Positions 48,998 through 57,445 of a DNA stretch of 64,000 nucleotides are shown one piece after another. Both the position numbers and the translations under genes were made by a program. Numbering within the stretch: position 1 is the first letter of the stretch; the number at the start of each line of letters is the position of its first letter. The notes under the pieces were generated by a model, which was given only the letters and a program-made list of their open reading frames with translations, searched no databases and was not told where the DNA came from. Source of the stretch: an uncultured Burkholderiaceae bacterium (lineage in GTDB: Bacteria; Pseudomonadota; Gammaproteobacteria; Burkholderiales; Burkholderiaceae); NCBI GenBank assembly GCA_937871985.1, contig CALMPB010000384.1, positions 1-64,000 on the forward strand, given 5' to 3'.

Positions 48998-49525
48998 TCA
49001 GGCTGCCGCGGCAGCCCCGAAAGGCCGCAGCGAAGCATAATTACCTCGAAAGAAAACCAGCGGCCCAGCGGCTTCGCGCTGCTGAATGCACAAGACCCGG
49101 CCGACAAAAATCAAATGATCGCCCCCATCGTGCCGCGCGTAGGGAACGCACTGGAATGAAACAATGGAATGCGCCAGCGTAAAGGGCAGGCCATCGTGGA
49201 CATCCACCTCGGTATCCGTCCATTTATCGCCTTTTGCGGTGGCAAAGCGGGCGGAAATATGCTGATGCTGCTCGCCCAGGACATTGATGCTGTACATCGG
49301 GGCCCCGCAAAGCACGGGCAGGCTGAGCGCCCTTTTATCAATGGAGAAAAGCACCAGCGGCGGATCCAGGGAAACGGAATTGAACGAAGTAATCGTCATG
49401 CCGACCCGCCCCTCGCCAGCCGCGCCTTCGGCAGTCACAACCGCCACCCCTGTCGGAAACAAGCTCAACGCGGCGCGAAACTCGTTACGGGCAATCGGCG
49501 GAAACGGCGAAGATGTGTAGTCCAT
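48998..49525 (-). CDS. Flavin reductase (HpaC-type) of a two-component monooxygenase
   Basis: A 175-residue flavin reductase-like domain protein. It shows LSLFPTGVAVVTAE (about 20-33), GMTITSFNSVSLDPPLVLFSIDKRA, YSINVLGEQHQHIS and the late DHLIFVGRVLCIQ block, as in HpaC and related enzymes. It supplies FADH2 or FMNH2 from NAD(P)H to the adjacent HpaB-type oxygenase, 30 nt upstream. The last residues are an Ala-rich tail. Confidence 0.9.
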   Translation of the reverse strand: MDYTSSPFPPIARNEFRAALSLFPTGVAVVTAEGAAGEGRVGMTITSFNSVSLDPPLVLFSIDKRALSLPVLCGAPMYSINVLGEQHQHISARFATAKGDKWTDTEVDVHDGLPFTLAHSIVSFQCVPYARHDGGDHLIFVGRVLCIQQREAAGPLVFFRGNYASLRPFGAAAAA

Positions 49526-49555
49526 AATAAATTCTCCGATGAATGGTTCGAGGCT

Positions 49556-51031
49556 TCAGGCGGCCGACGCCTCCTCCTGCAGATACTCTTCAGGTACGCC
49601 ATAGCTCGACAACAGGCGCTCCGCAACACCTTCCAGCGCTTGCCAGTCGGTGTGCATGTAGTTGTAGTTGCGCACCACGAACGAAGCGCCGGCGTAGAAC
49701 TTCTCGTACTGCTGATGACGACCCGCGAACTCGGAGCCGGTCAGATCCCACGCCAGCTTGTACAGCTTCATGCGATCCACTGCCGCAAGCTGAGGAGTCG
49801 CCCAGTATTTCTCGAACACTCCTCGCAGCTCGGGATCGGACATTACTGAGATATCCGCCGGCATTTGGAACACGCTGCCGCCGCATAGCTCGCGAAGCTC
49901 ATCAATAATGCTGGAGTAGTTTTCCGTGCACCAATTGAGCGCTGCGTACACCAGCCGCCGATTGAAGCACCAGTACCCTTGCGTTGGCCACTCTTCGGCA
50001 GCTTGCAATTGGCCCATGACCATACCGTATAGAGTCGCCTCCCAGGCAGCCAGTTTGCCGAGAGTCTCGCGCACCGCGGGAATCTTGTCGGCGCCCGACG
50101 CTTTGGCGATCTTGCTGGCGACACCGACGATGAGCTGCATCTTGGATAAAAAACGCACATTCGACTGGTGATTGCCGTAGGTGTGGCCCGCGGTCTGGAC
50201 GTAGATTTGACGCGCCAATAAAGGGTCGCCATGCACGAAAACCTTCTCCCACGGCACCTTTACCTCTTTGCAGAGCAACATGCTGTCCGACTCGTCATAG
50301 CGGTATCCCAAAGGATTTTCAAAATCGGAGCGGGTATCCCGGCCGAACGGCTTGCGCGACCACAGCTCCACGCCAGGCGCATTGCACGGGATCGCGCAAG
50401 TAATGGCCTGATCGGCCTGGTCCGGAGCCAAGGGAATCAAATTGCCGATCCAGATTTCATTGGCATAGGCCGCGCCCGTCGCCAGCATTTTCGTACCCGA
50501 GATAACCACGCCGTCATCGTCCTCGCGAACGACCCTCAATGCCGGCATGGGCAAATTATTGGCTTGGTAGAAATCGGGGTTGCGCGCCGCCGGAGGCGGC
50601 ACCACGGCATATGCGGCATAGCAGTCGGTCTTGCGCATATGCTCGTAGTAAGCCAGCAGATTATCGGCATACTTGCCGAACTCCTCGGGTTTTAGACTCA
50701 TGCCGGTGACGAAGCTTGAAACGTGATCGGGCGACCGGCCAAACATGCCGTAGGTGCTGTCCGAGATCGCGCGATGCACGCCATAGCGGAACTCCAGGTC
50801 GGCCTTGCTGCGGGCCCGCAGGAAATAGCCGCTGTAGCGCTCTCCATTTTCCTCGAACGTCATGAGCTCGCGGTTTTCAGGCGCGCGCTTCATGTCGTAG
50901 ATATTTGCAATGGACTGCGCGCCATTGCGGAATGCCGGGTGAGTCGTCACGTCGGCGACGCGCTCATTGCCAATAAAGATCGTACGGCCGTCGCGCAGAG
51001 ACTCAAGATGCTCGGAACCAGTTTTCAACAT
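49556..51031 (-). CDS. HpaB-family flavin-dependent aromatic hydroxylase (large component)
   Basis: A 491-residue oxygenase of the 4-hydroxyphenylacetate 3-monooxygenase family, which uses reduced flavin from a partner reductase to hydroxylate phenols or heteroaromatics. The N-terminus SLRDGRTIFIGNERVADVTTHPAFRN, then FGRSPDHVSSFVTGMSL (near 93-110) and the long central segment with GTKMLATGAAYANEIWIGN are typical. Relatives act on 4-hydroxyphenylacetate, chlorophenols or pyrrole-2-carboxylate. GGAG lies 9 nt before the ATG. It is first in the operon, just after a very AT-rich promoter region with MarR-like sites. Confidence 0.9.
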   Translation of the reverse strand: MLKTGSEHLESLRDGRTIFIGNERVADVTTHPAFRNGAQSIANIYDMKRAPENRELMTFEENGERYSGYFLRARSKADLEFRYGVHRAISDSTYGMFGRSPDHVSSFVTGMSLKPEEFGKYADNLLAYYEHMRKTDCYAAYAVVPPPAARNPDFYQANNLPMPALRVVREDDDGVVISGTKMLATGAAYANEIWIGNLIPLAPDQADQAITCAIPCNAPGVELWSRKPFGRDTRSDFENPLGYRYDESDSMLLCKEVKVPWEKVFVHGDPLLARQIYVQTAGHTYGNHQSNVRFLSKMQLIVGVASKIAKASGADKIPAVRETLGKLAAWEATLYGMVMGQLQAAEEWPTQGYWCFNRRLVYAALNWCTENYSSIIDELRELCGGSVFQMPADISVMSDPELRGVFEKYWATPQLAAVDRMKLYKLAWDLTGSEFAGRHQQYEKFYAGASFVVRNYNYMHTDWQALEGVAERLLSSYGVPEEYLQEEASAA

Positions 51032-51146
51032 TTCAAATACTCCAGTAGGTGTGCTGCACGGTTAATCATGGCCAGTGAACACGTGTGGTACGGGACGAAT
51101 CGGAGGCATCCGATATGGCTTTCCCACCAATAAATTACGAATTTGA

Positions 51147-51159
51147 CTAACTATGTTAG
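51147..51159. promoter_or_regulatory. Operator-like inverted repeat downstream of the HpaB promoter
   Basis: CTAAC-TAT-GTTAG (51147-51159) has perfect 5-nt arms. It lies just after the predicted start of transcription and shares the TTAG/CTAA half-sites of the elements overlapping the promoter. Confidence 0.5.
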
Positions 51160-51186
51160 GTATATTGCCAAGAAAACTAATAAATT

Positions 51187-51215
51187 TATATAGGTATAAA
51201 ACCTAATTTAGTTAA
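51187..51215 (-). promoter_or_regulatory. Predicted promoter of the HpaB operon
   Basis: Read leftward: -35 TTAACT (51215-51210), a 17-nt spacer, -10 TATATA (51192-51187). The -35 lies inside a perfect TAGTTAACTA palindrome. The 150-nt leader between the start point and the hpaB start codon is also AT-rich. Confidence 0.6.
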
Positions 51216-51218
51216 CTA
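51191..51218. promoter_or_regulatory. Cluster of MarR-like operator half-sites over the HpaB promoter
   Basis: TAGGT-ATAAA-ACCTA (51191-51205) and the perfect palindrome TAGTTAACTA (51209-51218) abut each other across the spacer and -35 of the predicted promoter. AAACCTAATTT (51199-51209) is the exact inverse complement of AAATTAGGTTT found at 45039-45049 before the first MarR gene. Confidence 0.55.
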
Positions 51219-51258
51219 TTTTTCGAAAATTAAACAGCCGATCGTCGATAACCCGAAC

Positions 51259-52005
51259 TCAGGCCATAATCGCCGTCAACGCAGCGTTATATTCCACGGG
51301 ATTCATCACATGGGGGTAGTGGGCTCCCGAGCCAAGCCGGACATGCCGGGATCGGGAATAGCTCGATACGACTTGGGCGATGATATCTTCGTTGCAGACC
51401 GGATCATCGGCGCAGCTCAGAATGCATATCCGTTCCGGCGCGACAACACTCAATGGCACAGGGCCAAGACAAGAGATCGCGAGGGATCGGCCGTAAAGCT
51501 CCTCTTCGCTTTGTTGATCGCGAACCATGGGAAGCAGTGTCGACCTCAACTCTTGCGAATCCAGCTTTTCGACGAAATCGAGCCAGACCTTCTTGATCTG
51601 GCCGGCTGATGCGTGATCGACGAATTCCGGATCGAAGGGACGCAAAAACCGAAGTCTATGGGAATCCACAAAGGTGTTTCCCAGCACGAGGCTCTGCGCC
51701 CCATGGGCTGAACGGGACGTAAAATGCTGCAGAAGAAATGCGCCGAGCGAAGAACCGACCAGATGAGGCTCGCCCACCTGCATACTTTCCAGGATGCCCC
51801 AAAAGCTGTCCGACAACCGCTCGAGGTCGGACGACCCCGGATAGCCCAGAACAATGACGCGATTATTCGCTGAAAAGGCCTCGACCTGTTTCTTGAAAAT
51901 CTCCACGGAGCCCAGCGTGCCAGGAAGAAAGACAATCTGCCTCTCGCCTTGGCCACACTCAAGCACATTCCAGCACATCCCATCCGACACGATTTCTTTA
52001 GTCAT
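51259..52005 (-). CDS. Alpha/beta hydrolase, possible meta-cleavage product hydrolase
   Basis: A 248-residue alpha/beta hydrolase. FLPGTLGSVEIFKKQ carries the oxyanion region, GSSLGAF the nucleophile (Ser86), and GSGAHYPHVMNP the catalytic His near the C-terminus; CADDPVC may hold the acid. It is last in the transporter/Rieske operon, so hydrolysis of a ring-cleavage product, ester or amide is plausible. The frame extends to an ATG at 52107 that overlaps the Rieske gene stop as ATGA; the ATG at 52005, with AGGA 8 nt upstream, begins at the domain edge. Either is possible. Confidence 0.83.
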   Translation of the reverse strand: MTKEIVSDGMCWNVLECGQGERQIVFLPGTLGSVEIFKKQVEAFSANNRVIVLGYPGSSDLERLSDSFWGILESMQVGEPHLVGSSLGAFLLQHFTSRSAHGAQSLVLGNTFVDSHRLRFLRPFDPEFVDHASAGQIKKVWLDFVEKLDSQELRSTLLPMVRDQQSEEELYGRSLAISCLGPVPLSVVAPERICILSCADDPVCNEDIIAQVVSSYSRSRHVRLGSGAHYPHVMNPVEYNAALTAIMA

Positions 52006-52103
52006 ATCCAAGTCCTGAACGACGCACTTCTTCGTTAAACCCACATGCCCCGGCAAGAAGACGGCTTGCGGACATCGAGCTGTCCGGGAGCCGCCTTCTC
52101 TTT

Positions 52104-53207
52104 TCAACGGTTTTCTTCGCTCAGCATCCGGTCGAGAACGCGACGATAACGAACCGGGCCGGCATCGATGGCAAGCAAGGTGGGAACCAGTGGATCAGAT
52201 ACCGAATCCATCCTCCGCTGCTGAGCTTCGATGATCGGCGCGTCTTGCTCCGCAAATGCGAATGTGCGCAGTTCTCCGATCTTCGCGCGGATTTTCTCAT
52301 TGTTCTCGTCGCCCTCGGTCTGCACATTCCACCGTACCGCCCTGAAACGATAATGGGTGGAGCGCGGCGTTTCGGGGGTGATCAAGTGCAACGCCAAATA
52401 ACCCGTCCCTTTCTCCTTGGCCTCACCGACCTTGCTCACCCCGTACTCCAGAATCAAATTGCTGGGCGCGTACCAGGAAATCGTGCTCCACTGGTCTCCG
52501 CGCTCGTATCCTTTCGGGCTGAGCATCTGCAGCATTCCGGGGGTAACCGTATCCTTCGAGGGGCGCGCCACCGTAATCACATCGCCAGCCTGTTCCACGG
52601 CGATGTCGGCAACCACCGTATCGCTATTGCCAAGGATGCCTTCGTGAACATAGGTCGTGTGGGAAAGATCCAGCAGATTGTCCACAATCAGCTCGTAGTG
52701 AGCCTTGATCATCAAATAGCCGGCATCGGTGATATGCTCGTCGGGGCTCGTATCGAGACAGCTATAGTCCGGAATTTTGGAGGGGTCCGCCACACCATCC
52801 CCCATCCATATCCAAATGAACTTGTGACGCTCCACAACCGGATAGCCTTTCAGATGCGAAGCGGCGGGAATGCTGCAATTGCCATGCGGATTGTGGACAC
52901 ACTTGCCCATGGAGTCAAACTCCAGGCCATGGTATCCGCATTGCACACGATTCCCCGGCAGCAGTTTCCCCATGGACAAGGGCGCGAACCGATGCGAGCA
53001 CCGGTCGACAATAGCCGCGGGAGACCCATCCTCTTTGCGGAAAAACACCACCGGCTCGTTCAATATCGTCTGATGCACCAGCTTTCCTTCGGGCAACTCA
53101 TCCGCCCAGAGGCCAACATACCAGGCATTTCGGACAAATCGGTCTTCCGGTATTGCTTTCGCTTTGTTTTCAACCGCCACGGGACGTTCCAGCGTTGCTT
53201 GAGTCAT
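52104..53207 (-). CDS. Rieske-type aromatic oxygenase/demethylase (VanA-like, single component alpha subunit)
   Basis: A 367-residue oxygenase. The Rieske [2Fe-2S] ligands are Cys70-x-His72 and Cys90-x2-His93 (CSHRFAPL, CGYHGLEF). The mononuclear iron motif reads DNLLDLSHTTYVHEG (His183 and His188, bridging Asp near 176). The length and the DLSHxxYVHxG form match vanillate/dicamba-type O-demethylases and related hydroxylases rather than two-subunit dioxygenases. No reductase or ferredoxin gene is adjacent, so electrons must come from a partner elsewhere. The ATG at 53207 has AGGAGAG; the longer frame overlaps the SDR gene. Confidence 0.92.
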   Translation of the reverse strand: MTQATLERPVAVENKAKAIPEDRFVRNAWYVGLWADELPEGKLVHQTILNEPVVFFRKEDGSPAAIVDRCSHRFAPLSMGKLLPGNRVQCGYHGLEFDSMGKCVHNPHGNCSIPAASHLKGYPVVERHKFIWIWMGDGVADPSKIPDYSCLDTSPDEHITDAGYLMIKAHYELIVDNLLDLSHTTYVHEGILGNSDTVVADIAVEQAGDVITVARPSKDTVTPGMLQMLSPKGYERGDQWSTISWYAPSNLILEYGVSKVGEAKEKGTGYLALHLITPETPRSTHYRFRAVRWNVQTEGDENNEKIRAKIGELRTFAFAEQDAPIIEAQQRRMDSVSDPLVPTLLAIDAGPVRYRRVLDRMLSEENR

Positions 53208-53241
53208 TTTGTCTCTCCTATTGGAATCTTCAAAAACGGGA

Positions 53242-53994
53242 TTAATACATAATGTGGCCGCCGTCGACCACGATCGTCTGGCCGGACACGAAGCCGGCAA
53301 GATCGGAAAGAAGATAGGTTGCGGTGCCCACCAGATCCGTCGGGCGCTGTTCGCGCGAAAGCGCACGGGCTTTGAGGAATGACTGCTTCCACTCATCGGG
53401 ACGGTTGGCGGTGGCGTCCGTCAGCACGAATCCGGGGGCTATGCAATTCACGCGCACGCCATGCTTGCCGACTTCTTTGGCAAGGCCTTTGGTCATCGCC
53501 AGCACGGCCCCCTTGGTGGCCACATACTGGAGATAGCCGGGCTGTCCGGCTATTGCAACGACGGAGGCTATATTGACGATCGATCCCGAACCCTGTTTGC
53601 GCATCTGAGGCATGACAGCTTTACAGCACTGCCAAAGGCCCTTCACATTCACGGAAAAAATGCGATCCCACTGCGCGGGGTCTATTTCCTCGAAGTTGGT
53701 AAGTTTTACCTCGCGGAAATAGGCCGCGTTGTTTACGAGGCCATCGACTCTTCCAAATCGGGCAATGGCTTCGCCAGCCATTTTCTCCACGGATGCTTGA
53801 TCGCTGACATCGGCCCGCACATAATGCGCCGCGTATCCCGCTTTATCGAGCATGGACATGGTCTCTTCCGCGGGGCCGATATCAGCGACCACCACATTTG
53901 CGCCATTCTCGGCCGAATGCATTGCAAATGCTTGTCCTATGCCGGCAGCCGCGCCAGTGACAATGACTGTTTGGTTTTGCAAAAGTTTAGACAT
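53242..53994 (-). CDS. Short-chain dehydrogenase/reductase
   Basis: A 250-residue classical SDR. The cofactor motif is TGAAAGIG (13-20), then NNAA (88-91), and the catalytic residues are Ser144, Tyr157 and Lys161 (YVATK). Asp38 after the second strand (VVVADIG) favours NAD(H) over NADP(H). The C-terminal GQTIVVDGG is standard. Together with the Rieske gene 34 nt downstream it could oxidise or reduce a hydroxyl or dihydrodiol on the imported compound; the substrate is unknown. Confidence 0.92.
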   Translation of the reverse strand: MSKLLQNQTVIVTGAAAGIGQAFAMHSAENGANVVVADIGPAEETMSMLDKAGYAAHYVRADVSDQASVEKMAGEAIARFGRVDGLVNNAAYFREVKLTNFEEIDPAQWDRIFSVNVKGLWQCCKAVMPQMRKQGSGSIVNIASVVAIAGQPGYLQYVATKGAVLAMTKGLAKEVGKHGVRVNCIAPGFVLTDATANRPDEWKQSFLKARALSREQRPTDLVGTATYLLSDLAGFVSGQTIVVDGGHIMY

Positions 53995-54077
53995 GAAATT
54001 GTTCCTCTACATGAAATTTATTGAACCCAGCCAAGCAATTATTTGCCGGGCGCTGCACCGAGCTTCGCACTCGCGCT

Positions 54078-54791
54078 TCAAACACCAACCATTTCCTCGA
54101 CCGCCTCCATCTGCTGATTCAGTTCATCCGTCGTGCCAACCCAAGCCACTTTCCCTTTTTCGAGCACATAGTGCCTGTCGGCGAAAGTGGCGACGTCGGC
54201 CAGATTCTTGTCGATGACAATCTGCGCCATGCCGTCGTTCTTTAAAGAGCGGAGCGCCGACCAGATCTCTTCCCTGATCAACGGAGCCAGCCCCTCCGTA
54301 GCCTCGTCCAGCACGAGAATCCGGGGATTCGTCATGAGCGCCCGGCCAATCGCAAGCATCTGCTGCTCACCGCCCGAGAGTTGCCAGCCCATGTTTTTTT
54401 GACGCTCTTTGAGGCGCGGGAAAAACTCGTAGACACGCTCGAGCGACCAGGGCCGAGCGCCCTTCGCGGGCTTGGAATTCCGAGCTGTGGCAACCAGGTT
54501 CTCGCGCACCGAAAGCGTCGGAAATACCTGGCGCCCTTCGGGCACCAGCCCAAGACCCAAGCGCGCGATTTCGTGCGGCGCCTTGCCGTTGATCTGGCTT
54601 CCCTCCAAGGCGATACTTCCCGACTTGACCGGCAAAAGCCCAAACAGGCATTTGATCGTCGTGGAACGGCCCATGCCGTTTCGCCCCAGCAGCGTAATGA
54701 CCTCGCCATCCGACAAATCGAAATTCATCCCGAAAAGCACATGAGCCCGCCCATATGCTGCATGGACATTTTGTATTTGAAGCAACTTCAT
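54078..54791 (-). CDS. livF: LivF-type ABC transporter ATP-binding protein with Arg in Walker A
   Basis: A 237-residue ATPase of a branched-chain-amino-acid-type importer. It has GRNGMGRST at 36-44, LSGGEQQMLAIGRAL as signature and ILVLDEATEGLAP as Walker B. The Walker A lysine is replaced by Arg42 (codon CGT), a conservative change that also occurs in some LivF-group proteins I know of. It lies 15 nt after livG. The transported ligand is probably not an amino acid, given the catabolic genes on the same transcript. Confidence 0.93.
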   Translation of the reverse strand: MKLLQIQNVHAAYGRAHVLFGMNFDLSDGEVITLLGRNGMGRSTTIKCLFGLLPVKSGSIALEGSQINGKAPHEIARLGLGLVPEGRQVFPTLSVRENLVATARNSKPAKGARPWSLERVYEFFPRLKERQKNMGWQLSGGEQQMLAIGRALMTNPRILVLDEATEGLAPLIREEIWSALRSLKNDGMAQIVIDKNLADVATFADRHYVLEKGKVAWVGTTDELNQQMEAVEEMVGV

Positions 54792-54806
54792 GTCTGGCTC
54801 TCCGCT

Positions 54807-55559
54807 TTAGTGGGCATGCCCGAGATATACCGCTTTCACTTCGGGATTTCCCTTGATTTCGTCGGGGCTGCCCGAAGCAATCACCTTTCCGTATACAAGC
54901 ACGGTGATCCTGTCCGCCAGCTTGAATACCGCCGGCATATCATGCTCGATCAACAAGATCGGTATGGTCTTCTTGATCTCGCCTAAAAGATCCACGACTT
55001 TATGCGACTCTTCAATACTCATCCCCGCCATGGGTTCGTCAAGGAGCAGGCATTTCGGCTTCGCTGCGACAACCATTCCCAATTCAAGCTGGCGGCGTTC
55101 GCCATACGCCAGGTCGGCGGCCAGCACATTTCTCTTGTGTTCGAGCCCTACCGCCGCAAGAGCTTCCTCCGCGGTAGCGATCAGGGCGCGATCAGCGATC
55201 ATCCGCGAGAAAAATCCGGCTTTTTCCCCTCCTGCTCCCAGTGCGGCAAGGGCGATATTTTCAATGGCGGAGAACTCTTCGAACGTGCTGCTTATTTGAT
55301 ACGAACGAGCCAATCCCATGGCTGCGCGCCGATGAATCGACATATCGGATACGTCGGTTTCCGTAAACGTGATCACCCCGGAGTCCGGGAACACCTCGCC
55401 CGACAACTGATTGATCAGAGTTGTTTTCCCTGCTCCGTTAGGCCCGATAATGGCGTGCAATTCGTTCGGATAAACATCCAGGGACACTCCGTCCGTCACC
55501 AGCAACTCGCCATAGCGCTTCGATATGCCCTCTGTCTTCAACACGGGAACCGGATTCAT
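54807..55559 (-). CDS. livG: LivG-type ABC transporter ATP-binding protein
   Basis: A 250-residue ATPase partner of LivF. Walker A is GPNGAGKTT (39-47), the signature segment reads LAYGERRQLELGM as usual for LivG, and Walker B is CLLLDEPMAGMS. The start overlaps the livM stop as ATGA, so translation is coupled. It energises the same importer as the two permeases and the binding protein upstream. Confidence 0.95.
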   Translation of the reverse strand: MNPVPVLKTEGISKRYGELLVTDGVSLDVYPNELHAIIGPNGAGKTTLINQLSGEVFPDSGVITFTETDVSDMSIHRRAAMGLARSYQISSTFEEFSAIENIALAALGAGGEKAGFFSRMIADRALIATAEEALAAVGLEHKRNVLAADLAYGERRQLELGMVVAAKPKCLLLDEPMAGMSIEESHKVVDLLGEIKKTIPILLIEHDMPAVFKLADRITVLVYGKVIASGSPDEIKGNPEVKAVYLGHAH

Positions 55560-56518
55560 GCGCCCACCTTCCTGGTTTTCAACATTACGTCGTCAAGCGT
55601 TCCAAAAACTCCCTTCTTGCCGCTTATCGCGATCGCCAGGATCACAATCCCGACGATGATCGCCCAGTGCACGGTCAAAAGTTTTGTGATCTCTTCCAGA
55701 CCGATGAAAACAAAGGCTCCCACCGCCGGGCCCATCACTGTCCCAACCCCTCCCAGCACAACCATGACGATCAATTCCGCGGATACGAACCACGACATGT
55801 CGCCGGGCGATGCAAAAGCCGTCAAATTCGCGGACAGAAGCCCGGCAACCCCGCACATGACGCCGGAGATCACATACGCCTTCCATTGAAAACGGTTTAC
55901 ATGAAATCCAAGCGCGCTCGATCGCCGCTCGTTTTGCTTGGCGCCCCTCAATATCATCCCAAACGCGGAAACCCTGATCTTTGCCATGGCATAGATGGCC
56001 AGCACAAGTATGACGAGCGTCACGAAGTAAAGATGCGTCGAATTGCCAAGGTCGATCGGTCCGAACGTGCTCGGCGCCACGATCGGAGTGCCATCGTCTC
56101 CGCCAAACTGCTTAAGGCTGGAGAAGGCGAAATAACCCATTTGCGCAAACGAAAGCGTGATCATGATGAATCCGATGCTTCTGGTTCTCAAGCTGATCGC
56201 ACCGATAATGGCGCCGCTGATGGCGCACGAAGCCAGACAGATCGCCAGATGCACGAAGCCGTTGCTCACGCCGAACACGCTCGGGATCGCAACACTATAA
56301 GCACCCAACCCAAGAAAAAGCGCGTGGCCGAGGCTGATCAGCCCACCGTAACCGAAAGCCAGATTCAACGCCGTCGCGGCAATGGCGAAAATCAGGATCC
56401 GGTTAACCATGCGGACGTAGAAAGACTCGCCGAAATATGCCGCCAGATAAGGCAAGATAAAAAGAGCGGCTACAACCACGATTGCAAAGACGAGAGACGC
56501 TTTGGACAGATTCTTCAT
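55556..56518 (-). CDS. livM: LivM-type ABC transporter permease
   Basis: A 320-residue inner-membrane permease with about nine hydrophobic segments and the family blocks ALNLAFGYGGLISLGHALFLGLGAY (about 46-70) and a late GGVGTVMGPAVGAF. The ATG at 56518 overlaps the livH stop as ATGA. The frame open to 57037 reads livH out of frame and is rejected. It forms the translocation path together with LivH. Confidence 0.94.
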   Translation of the reverse strand: MKNLSKASLVFAIVVVAALFILPYLAAYFGESFYVRMVNRILIFAIAATALNLAFGYGGLISLGHALFLGLGAYSVAIPSVFGVSNGFVHLAICLASCAISGAIIGAISLRTRSIGFIMITLSFAQMGYFAFSSLKQFGGDDGTPIVAPSTFGPIDLGNSTHLYFVTLVILVLAIYAMAKIRVSAFGMILRGAKQNERRSSALGFHVNRFQWKAYVISGVMCGVAGLLSANLTAFASPGDMSWFVSAELIVMVVLGGVGTVMGPAVGAFVFIGLEEITKLLTVHWAIIVGIVILAIAISGKKGVFGTLDDVMLKTRKVGA

Positions 56519-57438
56519 TTTTGCCCCCTTACCGGAAACAACCCTTGCGGCCGGACCACCAGGATGGCGGCCATTACGATATAAACCAGCATGGACGCGA
56601 TAGCCGGTCCGGCCGCGCTCGAAAGCTCCCGGCTCATTGTTTCGCGCAGGAACAGAGGAATGAAGGAACGGCCCAGGGTATCGATGATTCCGACGATCAG
56701 CGCGCCATAAAAGGAACCTCGTATCGAGCCGATTCCACCCACCACTATCACTACAAGAGTAAGAATCAGGATGTCCTCGCCCATGCCGAGCTGGACTGAA
56801 ACAATAGGCGCCGCCACGCCGCCGGCCAGGCCAGCCAGCGCGGCGCCAAACGTGAACAGCGCGGCATTGAGAACCTTGATGTTCACGCCTAGCGCGTTCA
56901 CCATCGAAGCATTGCTCGCCCCCGCGCGAACCAGCATTCCCGCACGTGTTCCATTGATCAGGTAATGCGACACCAGCACCACGACGATGCCCAGGGCGAC
57001 GATCGCGAACCGATAGGAGGAATACTGAAACCCCCATAAATCGATGGAGTTCGACAGCGCGGCGGGAACACGCATGAACAGCGCCTGCGGCCCCCAGATC
57101 ATCCGGGCCAGCTCATTCAGCAAAAGTATCAGGCCGAACGAAGCCAGGACATGATCGACGTGATCACGCCGATAGAGCTTTGCCGCGACGACCCACTCGA
57201 TGACGAATCCCACCGCGGCGGCTCCAGCCACCGCGGCCAAAATCGCCGCGGCGAAAGAACCAGTCGCCTGGTATCCGGCGGCAGCGCAGTATGCGCCGAC
57301 CATGTACAAGGAGCCATGAACCAGATTGACGTAATTCATGATTCCCAGAACAAGGGTCAAGCCGGCAGCCAGCAGGAAGAGAAGCATGCCGTACTGCAGC
57401 CCGTTCAATAGCTGAGGAAGCACCATATCGGAGATCAT
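56515..57438 (-). CDS. livH: LivH-type ABC transporter permease
   Basis: A 307-residue permease with about eight hydrophobic segments. The N-terminal LLNGLQYGMLLFLLAAGLTLVLGIMNYVNLVHGSLYMVGAY and the late GGIGSIRGSFYGALIVGI are diagnostic of LivH. The start at 57438 lies 7 nt after the binding-protein gene; a second ATG at 57426 is also possible. Part of the eight-gene operon with catabolic genes downstream. Confidence 0.94.
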   Translation of the reverse strand: MISDMVLPQLLNGLQYGMLLFLLAAGLTLVLGIMNYVNLVHGSLYMVGAYCAAAGYQATGSFAAAILAAVAGAAAVGFVIEWVVAAKLYRRDHVDHVLASFGLILLLNELARMIWGPQALFMRVPAALSNSIDLWGFQYSSYRFAIVALGIVVVLVSHYLINGTRAGMLVRAGASNASMVNALGVNIKVLNAALFTFGAALAGLAGGVAAPIVSVQLGMGEDILILTLVVIVVGGIGSIRGSFYGALIVGIIDTLGRSFIPLFLRETMSRELSSAAGPAIASMLVYIVMAAILVVRPQGLFPVRGQK

Positions 57439-57445
57439 CGCCGGA

